Positions 1 to 8,959 are shown, numbered from the stretch's first letter. The stretch: DNA of 64,000 nucleotides from Candidatus Obscuribacterales bacterium (GCA_019747875.1 JAIEQI010000048.1:1-64000); one strand, 5' to 3'. Made by a program: numbers and translations. Notes: generated by a model from the sequence alone, not told the origin.

Positions 1-39
1 CTCCATACTTAGGACATTGTTCGATTCTAAGCGCTAAAG

Positions 40-564
40 TTAGGGTGCTTGCTTGGATTTCTCTGCCGATAAGTTCAGGTTTTTGGCGAGGTCCGAAACT
101 TCTTTGATTGGACCTAATCTGACGCTTTTACTTCGCGATTTCAGAACAAGGTCGCTACCTTTGGCTGTAGCCGTTGTCGTTGGATCTATTTCAAGCGTGT
201 TGATAATGAACTTCTTTAGTCGCCAAATGCGATAGCCCCATCGAAACTTCCTGTCCGTAATCACATAGACGCATGTTCTATGCATTTGGAAAAACACAAT
301 TTGCGCGAAAATAGTCAGAAGAAAAGCAAACTGAAACGGCAGACTTTTGATTAATACGATTGCGAAATCCGTAAAGTCGATATCAGGCGCGCCTACTACG
401 CCTAGCACTGTGCAAACACCAAAAAACATGATCAGTGTAATGACCAAGAACACTCTTACCTTCTGCAAATCCGAGTGAGCCACAAACAGCACATGCTCGT
501 CCGGCAGCAAGGCATCACGCATTTCTGTGGGAATCGTTTGGCTAGCAGGTTGCAATTGCTCCAT
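40..564 (-). CDS. Membrane protein with bacterial PH-like (bPH2) domain
   Basis: A 174-aa protein. After a soluble N-terminus with a LLPDEHVLF stretch (about residues 19-27), two hydrophobic segments lie at roughly 38-58 and 70-93, followed by a basic region reading YVITDRKFRWGYR and a polar tail. That order, two membrane helices and then a short beta-rich domain opening with a Y-x-I/L-T-D-R signature, is typical of bacterial PH-like (bPH2/YdbS-type) membrane proteins, whose exact role is mostly unknown. The ATG has a good ribosome site (AGAGGACCT just upstream). It lies 42 bp downstream of the exported protein at 607-1809 on the same strand and may be co-transcribed with it. The family assignment is by motif and topology only. 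Confidence 0.6.
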   Translation of the reverse strand: MEQLQPASQTIPTEMRDALLPDEHVLFVAHSDLQKVRVFLVITLIMFFGVCTVLGVVGAPDIDFTDFAIVLIKSLPFQFAFLLTIFAQIVFFQMHRTCVYVITDRKFRWGYRIWRLKKFIINTLEIDPTTTATAKGSDLVLKSRSKSVRLGPIKEVSDLAKNLNLSAEKSKQAP

Positions 565-606
565 AGGTCCTCTTTTCGATGAGCGTCTTGCCGTCGCAAT
601 AATATT

Positions 607-1809
607 CTAATTGGAAGATTCGTGAAGGGGAAGTGTTTTCAAAACTTCGTTGCCTGAAGCATGGCTGCGCAATAACTCATCTGGATCGTTTTGCAAGCGT
701 GAAATCATTACGAGCGTCCCTGCCGCGTGATCAGCTGACTCGGGAACAGACATGCACATAATTTTTAATCCCGGCGCTGATGTCGTTGCTAGCTCAAGGC
801 GACCGCTGGGCAGATAACGGACCGACTTGCTCAAGGCAGATAGTTTTGCCGCTTTGTTCGCACCGGCGAAAACTTTCAATCGGTCAACCATTTTTTGATC
901 GGGAGTAGCTTCAGTTTTTGGAACGAGAAACGCAATCAGGTCCGCCTTGCCTGTTCGCTCCTTCGAAGCAATCACGATGTCAGTTCCCGATTGTTGGTGC
1001 CGAAACCGAGCCCATGTAAAATCCTTCTTCTTAGCGTCGGTCACGGCTGGCATTCCAAAGGATTTCTCGAATTCATAGAAATCGCTTCCCAGCCCAGGCA
1101 TTGACTTGTCGGTCAAGACTTCAAATTTTGTCTTCCCAGCTGGTATTGGCTGTGGTGCCCCTAGTTTTCCAGCGGTTGCCACCAACGGTTCGACTGGCGC
1201 TTCTTGTTTGCTACTTGGTCTTCCTGGTCTTGGGACGTGTGCCGATGGATGGCGGTGTGGAGGCGGGAAGTGCGTGCTTGATGCAGGCTGGTGGTGGGAG
1301 CGGTCGTAACTTGTTACTTCGTTTAATTTCTGAAATGAATCTTCCTGCGTTGCAGTTACCGAGTCAATCTTAGTGACCAAGAGATATTCGGTTCCTTCAT
1401 CGCTGACCGAACCCACGCGAATCATCACCTTGCAGTCCATGTTAGGCCAGAAGTTTGGGTCCCTCGGCAGCTCGTAGCCCTGCGGTGCCAGCAGGGCTAT
1501 CGGGAATTGCTGATGCGGTTTTAGCGCGCGCCTTATTTCCGTCTTAGCAGTCGAAGGCTCCATTGTATGGATGTCTGTGAACTTACCCTGCATCTTGATC
1601 GTGATGCCTGAAAGGTCGCGACCGCTGACGTTTTCCAGGAGCATGTAAACAGCCGGATGATAGCCGTTCGAGTCCAAGCTCCAGCCGGTCAGATGGTTTA
1701 AGACTCGGAGGTTTCGGGGCTTGTGCTCATCATCAGCCTGTGCAAAAGCGCTTTGGCAGAATGCTTGCAGAAGAAACGGAACTAGTAAGAAAAGAAACTT
1801 TTTGAACAC
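607..1809 (-). CDS. Exported protein of unknown function
   Basis: About 400 aa with a clear signal peptide: a short basic start, a Leu/Phe-rich core and an AFAQA cleavage site near residue 24. The GTG at 1809 (MFKKFLFLL) is preferred over an in-frame TTG at 1818, because AAGGG sits about 10 nt ahead of it and it gives a normal signal peptide. Two folded regions (about 30-160 and 230-400) are joined by a His/Pro/Ser-rich linker of about 50 residues (HHQPASSTHFPPPHRHP). The first part has alternating hydrophobic strands (VYMLLENVSGRDLSGITIKM), suggesting a beta-sandwich. No family is recognised. It probably acts in the periplasm or envelope. Confidence 0.7.
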   Translation of the reverse strand: MFKKFLFLLVPFLLQAFCQSAFAQADDEHKPRNLRVLNHLTGWSLDSNGYHPAVYMLLENVSGRDLSGITIKMQGKFTDIHTMEPSTAKTEIRRALKPHQQFPIALLAPQGYELPRDPNFWPNMDCKVMIRVGSVSDEGTEYLLVTKIDSVTATQEDSFQKLNEVTSYDRSHHQPASSTHFPPPHRHPSAHVPRPGRPSSKQEAPVEPLVATAGKLGAPQPIPAGKTKFEVLTDKSMPGLGSDFYEFEKSFGMPAVTDAKKKDFTWARFRHQQSGTDIVIASKERTGKADLIAFLVPKTEATPDQKMVDRLKVFAGANKAAKLSALSKSVRYLPSGRLELATTSAPGLKIMCMSVPESADHAAGTLVMISRLQNDPDELLRSHASGNEVLKTLPLHESSN

Positions 1810-1929
1810 CTCTTGCAAACCCTTGAGCAGATTTCAGGACACCTATGAAGTTTACTCTTCATCTTAACGCAAGCACTCTCCGACTTGCTGTAGCAAGGTG
1901 ATATGCTTTTGGTCTCTTGGAGGTATTCA

Positions 1930-2388
1930 ATGGACGAAATTGACGCAGTTGGACGCCAAATGCTTTACGACCGTCCGCTTTTGACCAGAGGGCGGTTGTC
2001 AGTCTTTCGCGAAGCCGTAACTCATGACGACTGGTTTCCTCAACTGAAAGTAACGTTGAAGAAATCTGGCTCTGATGAAGTCTTATGGCAATGGTTCAGC
2101 CACACTGTCGTCGACGAAGAGGAGCCGCCGCCGTATGGTGAGGATGGGCTTCTGGAGAAATATTTCCAACTTGAAAAGCCTGTGAAATCTCCGCGTGGAC
2201 TGGAAGCGGTCTTCTGGCTTGGACCAGGATTGACCAATCACGCGAAGTTGAAGACCTTCAGTGCTGCTCTCTACCTTTATCCTCAATCAGTTGAGGAGCG
2301 TGGTGTTCAAGTCGGTGTGCTTGATTTTGCCACGGGTATTGCAAGCCAAAGCGTGCCGCTGTTCGTGCGCGTTAACTTCCCCTGGTAA
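1930..2388 (+). CDS. Hypothetical protein
   Basis: A 152-aa soluble protein. The ATG at 1930 is chosen because GGAGGT lies 5 nt upstream, while the longer in-frame start at 1903 has no ribosome site. There is no signal peptide, membrane segment or known motif. The sequence is acidic in the middle (VDEEEPPPYGEDGLLEKYF) with hydrophobic strands before the C-terminal VNFPW. It is divergent from the exported protein at 607-1809, and the gap between them (1810-1929) must hold both promoters. Function unknown. Confidence 0.65.
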   Translation: MDEIDAVGRQMLYDRPLLTRGRLSVFREAVTHDDWFPQLKVTLKKSGSDEVLWQWFSHTVVDEEEPPPYGEDGLLEKYFQLEKPVKSPRGLEAVFWLGPGLTNHAKLKTFSAALYLYPQSVEERGVQVGVLDFATGIASQSVPLFVRVNFPW

Positions 2389-2480
2389 AGCTGTAGTCGC
2401 GCTACCTCATAAGGGCTGGGCGATTCGGTAGCCGGTCTAAGTGAGTCTTTCACGGCGGCCGTGCATGCGGCCAATCGTTC

Positions 2481-2518
2481 GTAAAAAAGAAGAGCGAGAA
2501 GCCGAAGCCTCTCGCTCT
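2481..2518 (-). terminator. Rho-independent terminator of tRNA-Lys
   Basis: On the minus strand, directly after the tRNA, AGAGCGAGA (2510-2518) and its complement (2491-2499) form a stem. It extends inward through one G-T pair to about 12 bp closed by a TTCG tetraloop. A T-rich run (TTCTTTTTTAC) follows at 2490-2481. This is a textbook intrinsic terminator. Confidence 0.85.
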
Positions 2519-2526
2519 TAATAGTT

Positions 2527-2598
2527 TGCGCCCGGTGCGATTCGAACGCACGACCAATCGGTTAAAAGCCGAGTGCTCTACCACTGAGCTACGGGCGC
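2527..2598 (-). tRNA. tRNA-Lys (anticodon TTT)
   Basis: The complement gives a full cloverleaf. The acceptor stem GCGCCCG/CGGGCGC is 7 perfect pairs, the D-arm starts TAGCTCAGTGGTAGAGC, the anticodon loop CTTTTAA carries TTT (Lys), and the T-arm contains GTTCGAATC. The discriminator base is A and CCA is not encoded, so it must be added after transcription. A strong terminator follows within 10 nt. Confidence 0.95.
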
Positions 2599-2695
2599 AC
2601 AGCAGTAAAGACATGCTATCAATCTGCGTTGCAGGGTGTCAAGGATTGTTGCGAGGGCTTATAATCATTCCTCCCTTGTCAGGCTATGAGCGATC

Positions 2696-4060
2696 ATGAA
2701 ACAAAGCGTCTGTAATATCGATAGAAAGCTGCTCGACACGCGACTTAGTGAAGAGGAGCAAAAATTCAAGAACGATCATCCAATTTCTTTTTCACTTTTC
2801 GAAGAAGCAAAGTCTTGTTTGCTTGGTGGCGTGCCCATGAACTGGATGACCCGTTGGCCCGGGTCCTTTCCGTTGTTCATAAAGGAAGGAAAAGGGGCTC
2901 ACTTCATTGATGTAGATGGACACGAATATGTCGATCTTTGCCTTGGCGATTCTGGAGCAATGGCTGGGCATTCACCGGACGCTTCGGTTGAGGCGATTCG
3001 TCGTCAGGCTGGTCGCGGGCTGACTTACATGTTGCCCACCGAGGATTCAATCTGGGTTGCGAAGGAACTAACGAGAAGATTTGGATTGCCGTATTGGCAG
3101 ATGACACTGACAGCGACTGATGCGAACCGTTTTGCGATCAGGCTTGCTCGCCACATAACTGCCCGTCCTTATGTGTTGGTTTTTAATTGGTGCTACCACG
3201 GCACTGTAGATGAAACGTTTGCCACCTTAGTAGATGGTGAAGTTCGACCTCGTGGAGGCAATGTTGGTCCGCCGGTTGATCCGGCAAAGACTACTAAGGT
3301 TGTTGAGTTCAACGATCTCGATGCTTTGGAGAAAGCGCTTGCTGCAAAGGATGTTGCCTGCGTTTTGGCGGAACCGGCAATGACAAATATAGGAATCATT
3401 CATCCGGACCCCGGGTATCATCAGGCTCTACGCGAACTGACCCGCAAGTATGGAACACTGCTCATCATTGATGAAACTCATACAATTTGCACTGGACCAG
3501 GCGGTTACACAGCTGCACACGCTCTGCAGCCCGACATTGTGACTTTAGGTAAGCCCATTGCCGGCGGAGTTCCAGCTGCTGTCTACGGAGTCAGTGCCGA
3601 AATCGCTGAGAAAATCAAATCAAAAACCACAATTGCCGACACCGATACTTCCGGTATTGGAGGGACGCTAGCGGGAAATGCCCTTTCGCTTGCTGCCGTA
3701 AAAGCCACATTACAGAATGTCTTAACAGACGAGTCTTATGAACGAACAATTCCATTGGCAAAGAAATTTGCCGATGGTGTTCAGCATAATATAGATGAGT
3801 TTGGACTGCCTTGGATAGTCAATCAACTTGGATGCCGGGCTGAGTATTGGTTCTGCTCGAAGAAGCCGCGTAATGGTGCAGAGGCGGCAGCTGCAGCAGA
3901 CTTGAGCTTAGACAGATATATGCATCTTGCTGCCCTCAATCGTGGAGTGCTGTTGACTCCGTTTCACAATATGGCACTCATTTCGCCAGCCACTACCAGT
4001 GGTGACATTGATAAGCACACAGAGGTCTTTAAAGAGAGCGTTTCCAAGCTGCTCCCCTAA
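2696..4060 (+). CDS. Glutamate-1-semialdehyde aminotransferase-like PLP enzyme
   Basis: 454 aa, fold-type I class III aminotransferase. The PLP-binding Asp lies in LLIIDETHT (D259) and the Schiff-base Lys in TLGKPIAGG (K286). GHSP near 91-94 and WCYHGT near 165-170 are the phosphate and substrate region. Lys in the T-x-G-K-P-I-[AG]-G-G context is the glutamate-1-semialdehyde aminomutase (HemL) signature, but the protein has a 50-residue N-terminal extension and stands alone, so it could be a HemL-like transaminase acting on another substrate (aminotransferases of this subgroup make diverse amines). The start is the first ATG and its ribosome site is weak. The stop codon overlaps a 12-bp palindrome (4059-4070). 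Confidence 0.85.
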   Translation: MKQSVCNIDRKLLDTRLSEEEQKFKNDHPISFSLFEEAKSCLLGGVPMNWMTRWPGSFPLFIKEGKGAHFIDVDGHEYVDLCLGDSGAMAGHSPDASVEAIRRQAGRGLTYMLPTEDSIWVAKELTRRFGLPYWQMTLTATDANRFAIRLARHITARPYVLVFNWCYHGTVDETFATLVDGEVRPRGGNVGPPVDPAKTTKVVEFNDLDALEKALAAKDVACVLAEPAMTNIGIIHPDPGYHQALRELTRKYGTLLIIDETHTICTGPGGYTAAHALQPDIVTLGKPIAGGVPAAVYGVSAEIAEKIKSKTTIADTDTSGIGGTLAGNALSLAAVKATLQNVLTDESYERTIPLAKKFADGVQHNIDEFGLPWIVNQLGCRAEYWFCSKKPRNGAEAAAAADLSLDRYMHLAALNRGVLLTPFHNMALISPATTSGDIDKHTEVFKESVSKLLP

Positions 4061-4070
4061 CAACGTTGTT
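4059..4070. promoter_or_regulatory. 12-bp perfect palindrome AACAACGTTGTT
   Basis: AACAACGTTGTT overlaps the aminotransferase stop codon and is followed by GGAAATTTTTTTT. It is symmetrical around its centre with no loop, so it looks like a protein-binding site and not a terminator hairpin. Its half-site and the trailing GGAAA resemble the palindromes at 14342-14355 and 14376-14389. It lies about 140 bp ahead of the gene starting at 4201. Confidence 0.35.
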
Positions 4071-4200
4071 GGAAATTTTTTTTGCATAGTTAAGGATAAA
4101 ATCTCGCCTGACAACTTATTGTTTTGCGATGAATTGATTCGTGCTGGGCATAATTTCCACATGATACCATTTCTCTACTAAGAACGTGCCGGAGCGCTCA

Positions 4201-4905
4201 ATGATGAAATTCAATCCAGTAAAAATGGAACCGATTGCACTGGTGGACAGATGCATTGAGGAATTGAACACTCGAGTCAACGCCGGTGATGCAAAGCCGA
4301 TGTCGAAAGTCGCTATTGATTGTTTGCGCCTCGATGGTAAAAAGTTGCCACCGTCTCTTGCACGTTACCTCGCATTTGATTGTTCGTTCTATTCCATGTC
4401 GAGCAATTGGGGTGAATTCAGCAACATCGACCCGATTGGTGCTGAAACACCGAATGAGTGGGATCCTGTATTTCTTGAAGAAGAGATTACTCACACGATT
4501 GAAGAACTTGCGTGGCGCCCAATAAACGAATTAAAGTTGTTTCTTACGAAAGACAAGGCAGCCGCTGGACCAATGGATTACCTGAGCCTTGAGCTTGATG
4601 GCAAACTTTTTCGCCTGCCGAATGTTGGTAATCAGACTCATTTCTTGTATGTCGGCGTTGCTGACAAACATGGAGAGTATCCAGTTCTCGGTTTTGAATT
4701 CAAGGGTGACATCGAACATTCGACGAAGTTCTGGGGACAACTAAATGTTTGGGTGAAGTACCCTAACTTTGCTGTTTACCTTTACGATCAAATTTTCGAT
4801 TCCGATGTTTATCCTGACGATTTCGTTGCGGAACTCGACGAAATTTATCACAACAATCCGGAACTGAGCCGCAACTTCAAGGGAAGTTTAGAGCTGCTAA
4901 AGTAG
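4201..4905 (+). CDS. Hypothetical protein, weakly SUKH/SMI1-like
   Basis: 234 aa, soluble. The ATG at 4201 is chosen because GGAG (4191-4194) is 6 nt upstream; the in-frame GTG at 4186 has none. A KLPPSLARYLAFD segment (about 49-61), aromatic strands, and a YPVLGFEFKGD strand (about 163-173) are loosely like SUKH/SMI1-KNR4 proteins, but the match is weak and by eye only. The C-terminus is acidic and helical. It stands alone between the aminotransferase and a minus-strand gene. Treat as unknown. Confidence 0.6.
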   Translation: MMKFNPVKMEPIALVDRCIEELNTRVNAGDAKPMSKVAIDCLRLDGKKLPPSLARYLAFDCSFYSMSSNWGEFSNIDPIGAETPNEWDPVFLEEEITHTIEELAWRPINELKLFLTKDKAAAGPMDYLSLELDGKLFRLPNVGNQTHFLYVGVADKHGEYPVLGFEFKGDIEHSTKFWGQLNVWVKYPNFAVYLYDQIFDSDVYPDDFVAELDEIYHNNPELSRNFKGSLELLK

Positions 4906-4958
4906 GCATAAAGGACGCAGAAGACTGCGCATGCAATGTGCGCCTACTAGGAAGTTAG

Positions 4959-5789
4959 CTAGTTTCGGCGATCGATCTCGGTTCGAATTTCTTTTGCTTG
5001 TACGATCATGACTAGTGCTTTGCCGCTGCGTTCAGTTTCTGCCAGATGCTTTGCATAGTCTTCTTTGAGAACTGCCAGCGATTCGAGTTTATTATGTGCT
5101 TCAGTTCTGATCTCTGCAGCCTTGCGGTAATCAGGATCCGCTTGTGATTTGCCTAGCTCATCTATCGCATTTCTGAGCTTAGGATAGAGCGATAGCTCTC
5201 CTGGAACGGCCACGGAATTGCTCTGTAAATATTTCAGGATAGCAGCCTTATGCGCTTTGTCTTCCACTGAATAGAAGGCGGTCCTGAAGCCCTTTATTGC
5301 GTTGTCAGCGCGATCGAGCTTCGCTTGTCCATCGAAATGCTCAAGATCATCGCTTAACCTGTTGCGGATGTCTTCACCAGCTTTGTCCGCATCAGCCATA
5401 AGATCGTCCATCTGATTTTCCATTATGGGAGAGAGCATTGGCATGATCTTTTCAGCCTCGATCAGGCTTTGAAGTTTTTCTTTGTGGTCATTTGGGAAAT
5501 TGAGAGTTTCTGGGATGAATACTTCGTCCTCCTCTTCTTCCGTTGTTTCCGGAGAAACGCCGGTTTTTGCATCGGCTTTAGTTTCGTCATTCTTGTCTTG
5601 GGCTGAAGGGGCTTTTGTTTGTGCCCCATTCTCTTTTGCATCGCTGACCATGTTCTCTGCAGCAGCTTGTCTTACGGCCTTTGACGTGAACAATCCTGCA
5701 TCGGATGCAAATGCTTCGTGCAAGCTTTTTGCTTCGTCTGTTTGAGAACTTGCGTTGATCCGTTCCGAATCTTTTATATCTCTATCCAC
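4959..5789 (-). CDS. Hypothetical charged helical protein
   Basis: 276 aa. GTG at 5789 is the likely start: GGGGAGA lies 6 nt upstream, whereas the in-frame TTG at 5804 begins inside that ribosome site. The first 90 residues are low-complexity, polar and acidic, ending in an EEEEDEV run. The rest is predicted mostly alpha-helical (MENQMDDLMADADKAGEDI, and KLDRADNAIKGFRTAF). There is no signal peptide or membrane helix. The pattern of a disordered N-terminus and a helical body recurs in the large proteins at 15.4-25.4 kb. No known family. Confidence 0.6.
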   Translation of the reverse strand: MDRDIKDSERINASSQTDEAKSLHEAFASDAGLFTSKAVRQAAAENMVSDAKENGAQTKAPSAQDKNDETKADAKTGVSPETTEEEEDEVFIPETLNFPNDHKEKLQSLIEAEKIMPMLSPIMENQMDDLMADADKAGEDIRNRLSDDLEHFDGQAKLDRADNAIKGFRTAFYSVEDKAHKAAILKYLQSNSVAVPGELSLYPKLRNAIDELGKSQADPDYRKAAEIRTEAHNKLESLAVLKEDYAKHLAETERSGKALVMIVQAKEIRTEIDRRN

Positions 5790-5899
5790 CAGAAGTCTCC
5801 CCAATCATGTGTCTAAGATTAATGAGGCGGAGGATATCTGTCATCGGTGGAATTACGCTCAACCATAGACTGGCTTCTATTTGAATGATTCAGGCATAT

Positions 5900-6991
5900 T
5901 TAATGCTTCCACGTCTTTTGGGGTATTGGAGCCTTTGTTTCGCTGCCCCCTTCTCCGCGTAAAAGCGTCGTGTCCTCTGGGTTGATTGGTTTTTCGACGG
6001 CTCCGCCTTCTCCTCTTAAGAGTGTGGTGTCTTCCGGTCGAATTGGTTTTTCAACGGCTCCGCCTTCTCCTCTTAAAAGCGTTGTATCCTCTGGGCAGAT
6101 TGGTCTGGGTGAGCAACCGCCTTCACCGTCTACCAGCGTCATGTCTTCAATATGCGGAGGTTTTGAGCTGCCCCCGCCCTCGCCATCTACGAGGGTCATA
6201 TCCTCGATGCGGGGAGGCTTTGAACTTCCTCCAGCTTCGCCGTCTACCAGGGTAATATCTTCCGGGCGCGGAAATTTTATCGAAGGACCGCCTTCATCCA
6301 TACACTTTGTAGTGATTCCGCCTTCGCCATCCATCATTGTTGTAGGAGGTTTTTCGATCGGTCCACCTTCGGCATCCTTAAGAGTTATCGGCGGGAAATC
6401 GATTGGAGGTTTTTCTATAGGCCCGCCCTCTTCAAACTTGTTAGTTGGATCCCATCCGCCTTCGCCATCCATCATTGTTGTAGGAGGTTTCTCGATCGGG
6501 CCACCTTCTTCAAACTTGTTAGTTGGATCCCACCCGCCTTCGCCAGCCATGTCTGTTGGTCGCGGGCTCGGACCACCTTCTTCAAATTTGTTGGTTGGAT
6601 CCCCTCCGCCTTCGCCTACAATGTCTGTTGGTCGCGGGCTCGGTCCACCTTCTTCCCATCTGCTGGTTGGGTCGCATCCACCCTCACCGATGCGTTCCGT
6701 GATGATTAGATCATCCCATGGTTTGGGCTTGCTGCCTTCTTCTCCCACAGCTTTTGTAGTACCGCTCCAGGCTTCTTTTTCTTTCAATGAATCCAGGCTC
6801 GGAACTTCCAGTTCTTTCTGGCTCTCTCTTTGTGCAACCGTCGCTGAGCGCGGGCGTTGCTCAAGCTCTTTGATGAATAGTTGCTTGGCACTGGACTGAG
6901 ATTCTGATAGTAATTTTTCTGTATGCGATGGCTGGGAAATTTCAGCCTCGTTTTTTTCTTCGAACTTATCCTGAGCTTTGTCTGCTGCCAT
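5900..6991 (-). CDS. Glu-Gly-Gly tandem-repeat protein
   Basis: 363 aa. Residues 1-100 are charged and helical. Residues 102-350 are built from repeats each containing G-E-G-G or a close variant, and the tail is PQKTWKH. The first units recur every 24-26 residues (GEGGWDPTNKFEEGG type). The last six recur every 19 residues exactly, starting at 251, 270, 289, 308, 327 and 346 (EDTTLLRGEGGAVEKPI type). There is no signal peptide. The start ATG has GAGGG 10 nt upstream. The repeats are Gly/Pro/acid-rich and may be disordered or bind ligands. No family is recognised, and unequal crossing-over probably changes copy number. Confidence 0.65.
   Translation of the reverse strand: MAADKAQDKFEEKNEAEISQPSHTEKLLSESQSSAKQLFIKELEQRPRSATVAQRESQKELEVPSLDSLKEKEAWSGTTKAVGEEGSKPKPWDDLIITERIGEGGCDPTSRWEEGGPSPRPTDIVGEGGGDPTNKFEEGGPSPRPTDMAGEGGWDPTNKFEEGGPIEKPPTTMMDGEGGWDPTNKFEEGGPIEKPPIDFPPITLKDAEGGPIEKPPTTMMDGEGGITTKCMDEGGPSIKFPRPEDITLVDGEAGGSSKPPRIEDMTLVDGEGGGSSKPPHIEDMTLVDGEGGCSPRPICPEDTTLLRGEGGAVEKPIRPEDTTLLRGEGGAVEKPINPEDTTLLRGEGGSETKAPIPQKTWKH
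5942..6688 (-). repeat. Coding tandem repeats (57-bp and 72-78-bp units)
   Basis: DNA repeats underlying the EGG protein. The 3-prime part of the gene has six units of 57 bp. The 5-prime part has units of 72-78 bp. Neighbouring units are nearly identical in DNA, which also keeps the opposite strand free of stops over about 930 bp. That reverse reading frame is a by-product of the repeats. Confidence 0.8.
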
Positions 6992-7550
6992 ATTAATTGG
7001 GCCCTCAATAGCGGTAAGAGGGTCTATCCGTCTTTCGCGGATTTTGGAAGGAAACTGGAGGCAGTAAGATTAAATATGCCACCAAATGTGGTTGCATACA
7101 GTCTGCGCTGCATGATTCAACAGTTCACCCATGAATAACTCCACAGGTCCAGTCTGACCTGCGTTTGAACAGCTGTGAAGGCTGCCCATGTTGTTCTGAT
7201 ATAAACAAAAATGCAGCTGTTTTGACAGGCGATGTCTAATCTTATTCAAATTTGTTATGGCGAATATCGATAATAGTATCGTATTTGGTGCGAGTCGCTT
7301 TGCTGCGGTCGAAAAACTCATAGAAAAATCCCCAGGGAAGCGAAAATGGGACGATCAAAGTTAGTAAGCATTAATCTCTTATTTTGGCGGTTTTCTTGAC
7401 GCCTATATATCCAGATGAGTACTATTTGTAACTTTAGGTGAAGGGGTACTGAGCATGCGCTAGGGTGACGGATGGTTATCCTGACAGTACCGGCTTCTGC
7501 ATGATTGGAATCCGAACAAAATCGTACTGTGAACTCAACTGGAGGGGCTT
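6992..7550. other. Long intergenic region with operator- and promoter-like sites
   Basis: 560 bp between divergent genes with no credible coding sequence. It holds an imperfect palindrome at 7263-7285 (AATATCGATA / TATCGTATT around ATAG) and, nearer the aminotransferase, a promoter candidate at 7396-7425. TTGACA at 7222-7227 is a second possible -35, but without a good -10. The stretch around 7200-7290 is AT-rich. Confidence 0.4.
7396..7425 (+). promoter_or_regulatory. Candidate promoter of pyrimidine-degradation cluster
   Basis: TTGACG (7396-7401) and TACTAT (7420-7425) are separated by 18 bp, about 125 bp ahead of the GTG at 7551. The -35 matches 5 of 6 and the -10 matches 4 of 6 bases of the sigma-70 consensus. 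This is a prediction from sequence only. Confidence 0.35.
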
Positions 7551-8864
7551 GTGGGCAAGACATTGGGACGCGAAGAACTCAAGGCCAAGCGCGATAAATA
7601 CATGGTTCCGGGGATGAAGCATCTCTATGCCGAACCTCCACACTTTGTCAAAGGTCAGGGTCAGTTTTTGTACGATGACAAAGGCGAAGAATACCTGGAT
7701 ATGTTTGCCGGAATCGTGACTGTTTCGGTTGGACATTGCAATCCGAAGGTTCTAGAAGCCACGGTCAACCAGCTCCAGACTTTGCAACACACCTCGACCA
7801 TATTCATGACTCAGCCAATGGTTGATTTGGCGGAAAAGCTCGCCGAGATTACTCCCGGCAACCTGAGCAAGAGCTATATCACTAACTCCGGTACAGAAGC
7901 TAACGAAGCTGCAATCAGCATGGCCCGCATCGCAACCGGTCGTCACGAAGTTATCGTGCTCAAACACTCATATCATGGGCAATCTCACCTTGCCACTTCG
8001 ATGACCTCGAATCACAATTACAGGCAGGGGACAATGCCAGCGTCGGGCATCGCTTTTGCCGAGAACGCATATTGCTATCGCTGCCCATTCAAGAAAACTC
8101 CCGATAACTGCTCGATGGAGTGTGCCAAGGATGTTGAGCGCGTAATTCAAACACAGACTTCAGGCGCACCAGCTGTGATGATTGCCGAACCAATTCAAGG
8201 CGTCGGTGGAGCGATTTGTCCTCCGGATGGTTACTTCCAAGCTGTGAAGAAGATCTTGGACAATTACGGTGTCCTGTTTATTGCTGATGAAGTGCAAACC
8301 GGCTTTGGCCGAACGGGCAACCACATGTTTGGTATAAGCAACTGGGATGTTCAGCCCGACATGATGACGATGGCAAAAGGACTCGGCAATGGATTGCCGA
8401 TCGGTGCATGCATCGTCACGCCTCAGATTTCAGACAAAGCACAAAAGGCAGTCATCAATACTTTTGGTGGCAACCCTGTTTCAAGCGCTACCGGACTAGC
8501 TGTAATCAACACCATTATCGAAGACAAGCTGATGGAGAACGCCAAAGTTGTTGGCGACTATCTGATCGAAGGCTTGAAGGAATTGCAGAAGTCTTATCCG
8601 ATTATGCAAGATATTCGCGGAAAAGGTTTGATGCTTGGAGTCGAGATCGCAGATCCCGAAACGAAAGCTCAAATGCCGGCAGAATGCGCGAAAATCGTTG
8701 AGATCGCCAAAGAACATAAAGTTGTTATTGGTAAGGGCGGATTGTGGGGCAATACAATTCGCATCAAGCCTCCAATGACGATCACCAAGCAAGATGTAGA
8801 CAGGTGCCTCGCGGCTATGAGAAAGGGTCTTGAAGCCGTTTCTAAAGTAGGAGCCCCAGCCTAA
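7551..8864 (+). CDS. Class III aminotransferase (beta-alanine/AGXT2-like)
   Basis: 437 aa PLP enzyme. Motifs: TNSGTEANEAA (111-121, phosphate binding), SYHG (140-143), the PLP Asp in LFIADEVQTGFGRTG (D246), and the Schiff-base Lys in MAKGLGNGLPIGA (K276). The sequence is of the alanine-glyoxylate aminotransferase 2 / omega-amino acid type. Being first in a cluster with beta-ureidopropionase and PreTA, its likely job is transamination of beta-alanine (or 3-aminoisobutyrate), the end product of reductive pyrimidine breakdown, to a semialdehyde. A Cys-rich insert (CYRCPFKKTPDNCSMEC, 175-191) is notable and could bind metal or form disulphides. GTG start with GGAGGGG 3 nt upstream. Confidence 0.88.
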   Translation: MGKTLGREELKAKRDKYMVPGMKHLYAEPPHFVKGQGQFLYDDKGEEYLDMFAGIVTVSVGHCNPKVLEATVNQLQTLQHTSTIFMTQPMVDLAEKLAEITPGNLSKSYITNSGTEANEAAISMARIATGRHEVIVLKHSYHGQSHLATSMTSNHNYRQGTMPASGIAFAENAYCYRCPFKKTPDNCSMECAKDVERVIQTQTSGAPAVMIAEPIQGVGGAICPPDGYFQAVKKILDNYGVLFIADEVQTGFGRTGNHMFGISNWDVQPDMMTMAKGLGNGLPIGACIVTPQISDKAQKAVINTFGGNPVSSATGLAVINTIIEDKLMENAKVVGDYLIEGLKELQKSYPIMQDIRGKGLMLGVEIADPETKAQMPAECAKIVEIAKEHKVVIGKGGLWGNTIRIKPPMTITKQDVDRCLAAMRKGLEAVSKVGAPA

Positions 8865-8947
8865 GCTTTTGTGCTCTAAATGTGAAACACTTAGGTGTGA
8901 TCATTGCCGAGCGAAAAATGTTTCAACTATAGCGGAGGAGCTAAGAG

Positions 8948-8959
8948 GGGCTCTAGCCC
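8948..8959 (+). promoter_or_regulatory. GC-rich intergenic palindrome
   Basis: GGGCT-CT-AGCCC sits in the 152-bp gap between the aminotransferase and beta-ureidopropionase. A similar GGGC-TCTC-GCCC lies after PreA (12902-12913). It may be an mRNA-processing or partial-termination hairpin within the cluster, and there is no T-run. Confidence 0.3.

Noticed and set aside
4059..4080. Terminator after the aminotransferase
   Set aside because: The T-run follows a 12-bp palindrome without a loop, so at most 4 bp could pair. It is better read as a protein-binding site.
5970..6899. 309-codon plus-strand frame opposite the EGG-repeat gene
   Set aside because: It is the mirror of the repeats, with no ribosome site. 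The minus-strand gene has a ribosome site and a non-repeat N-terminus.
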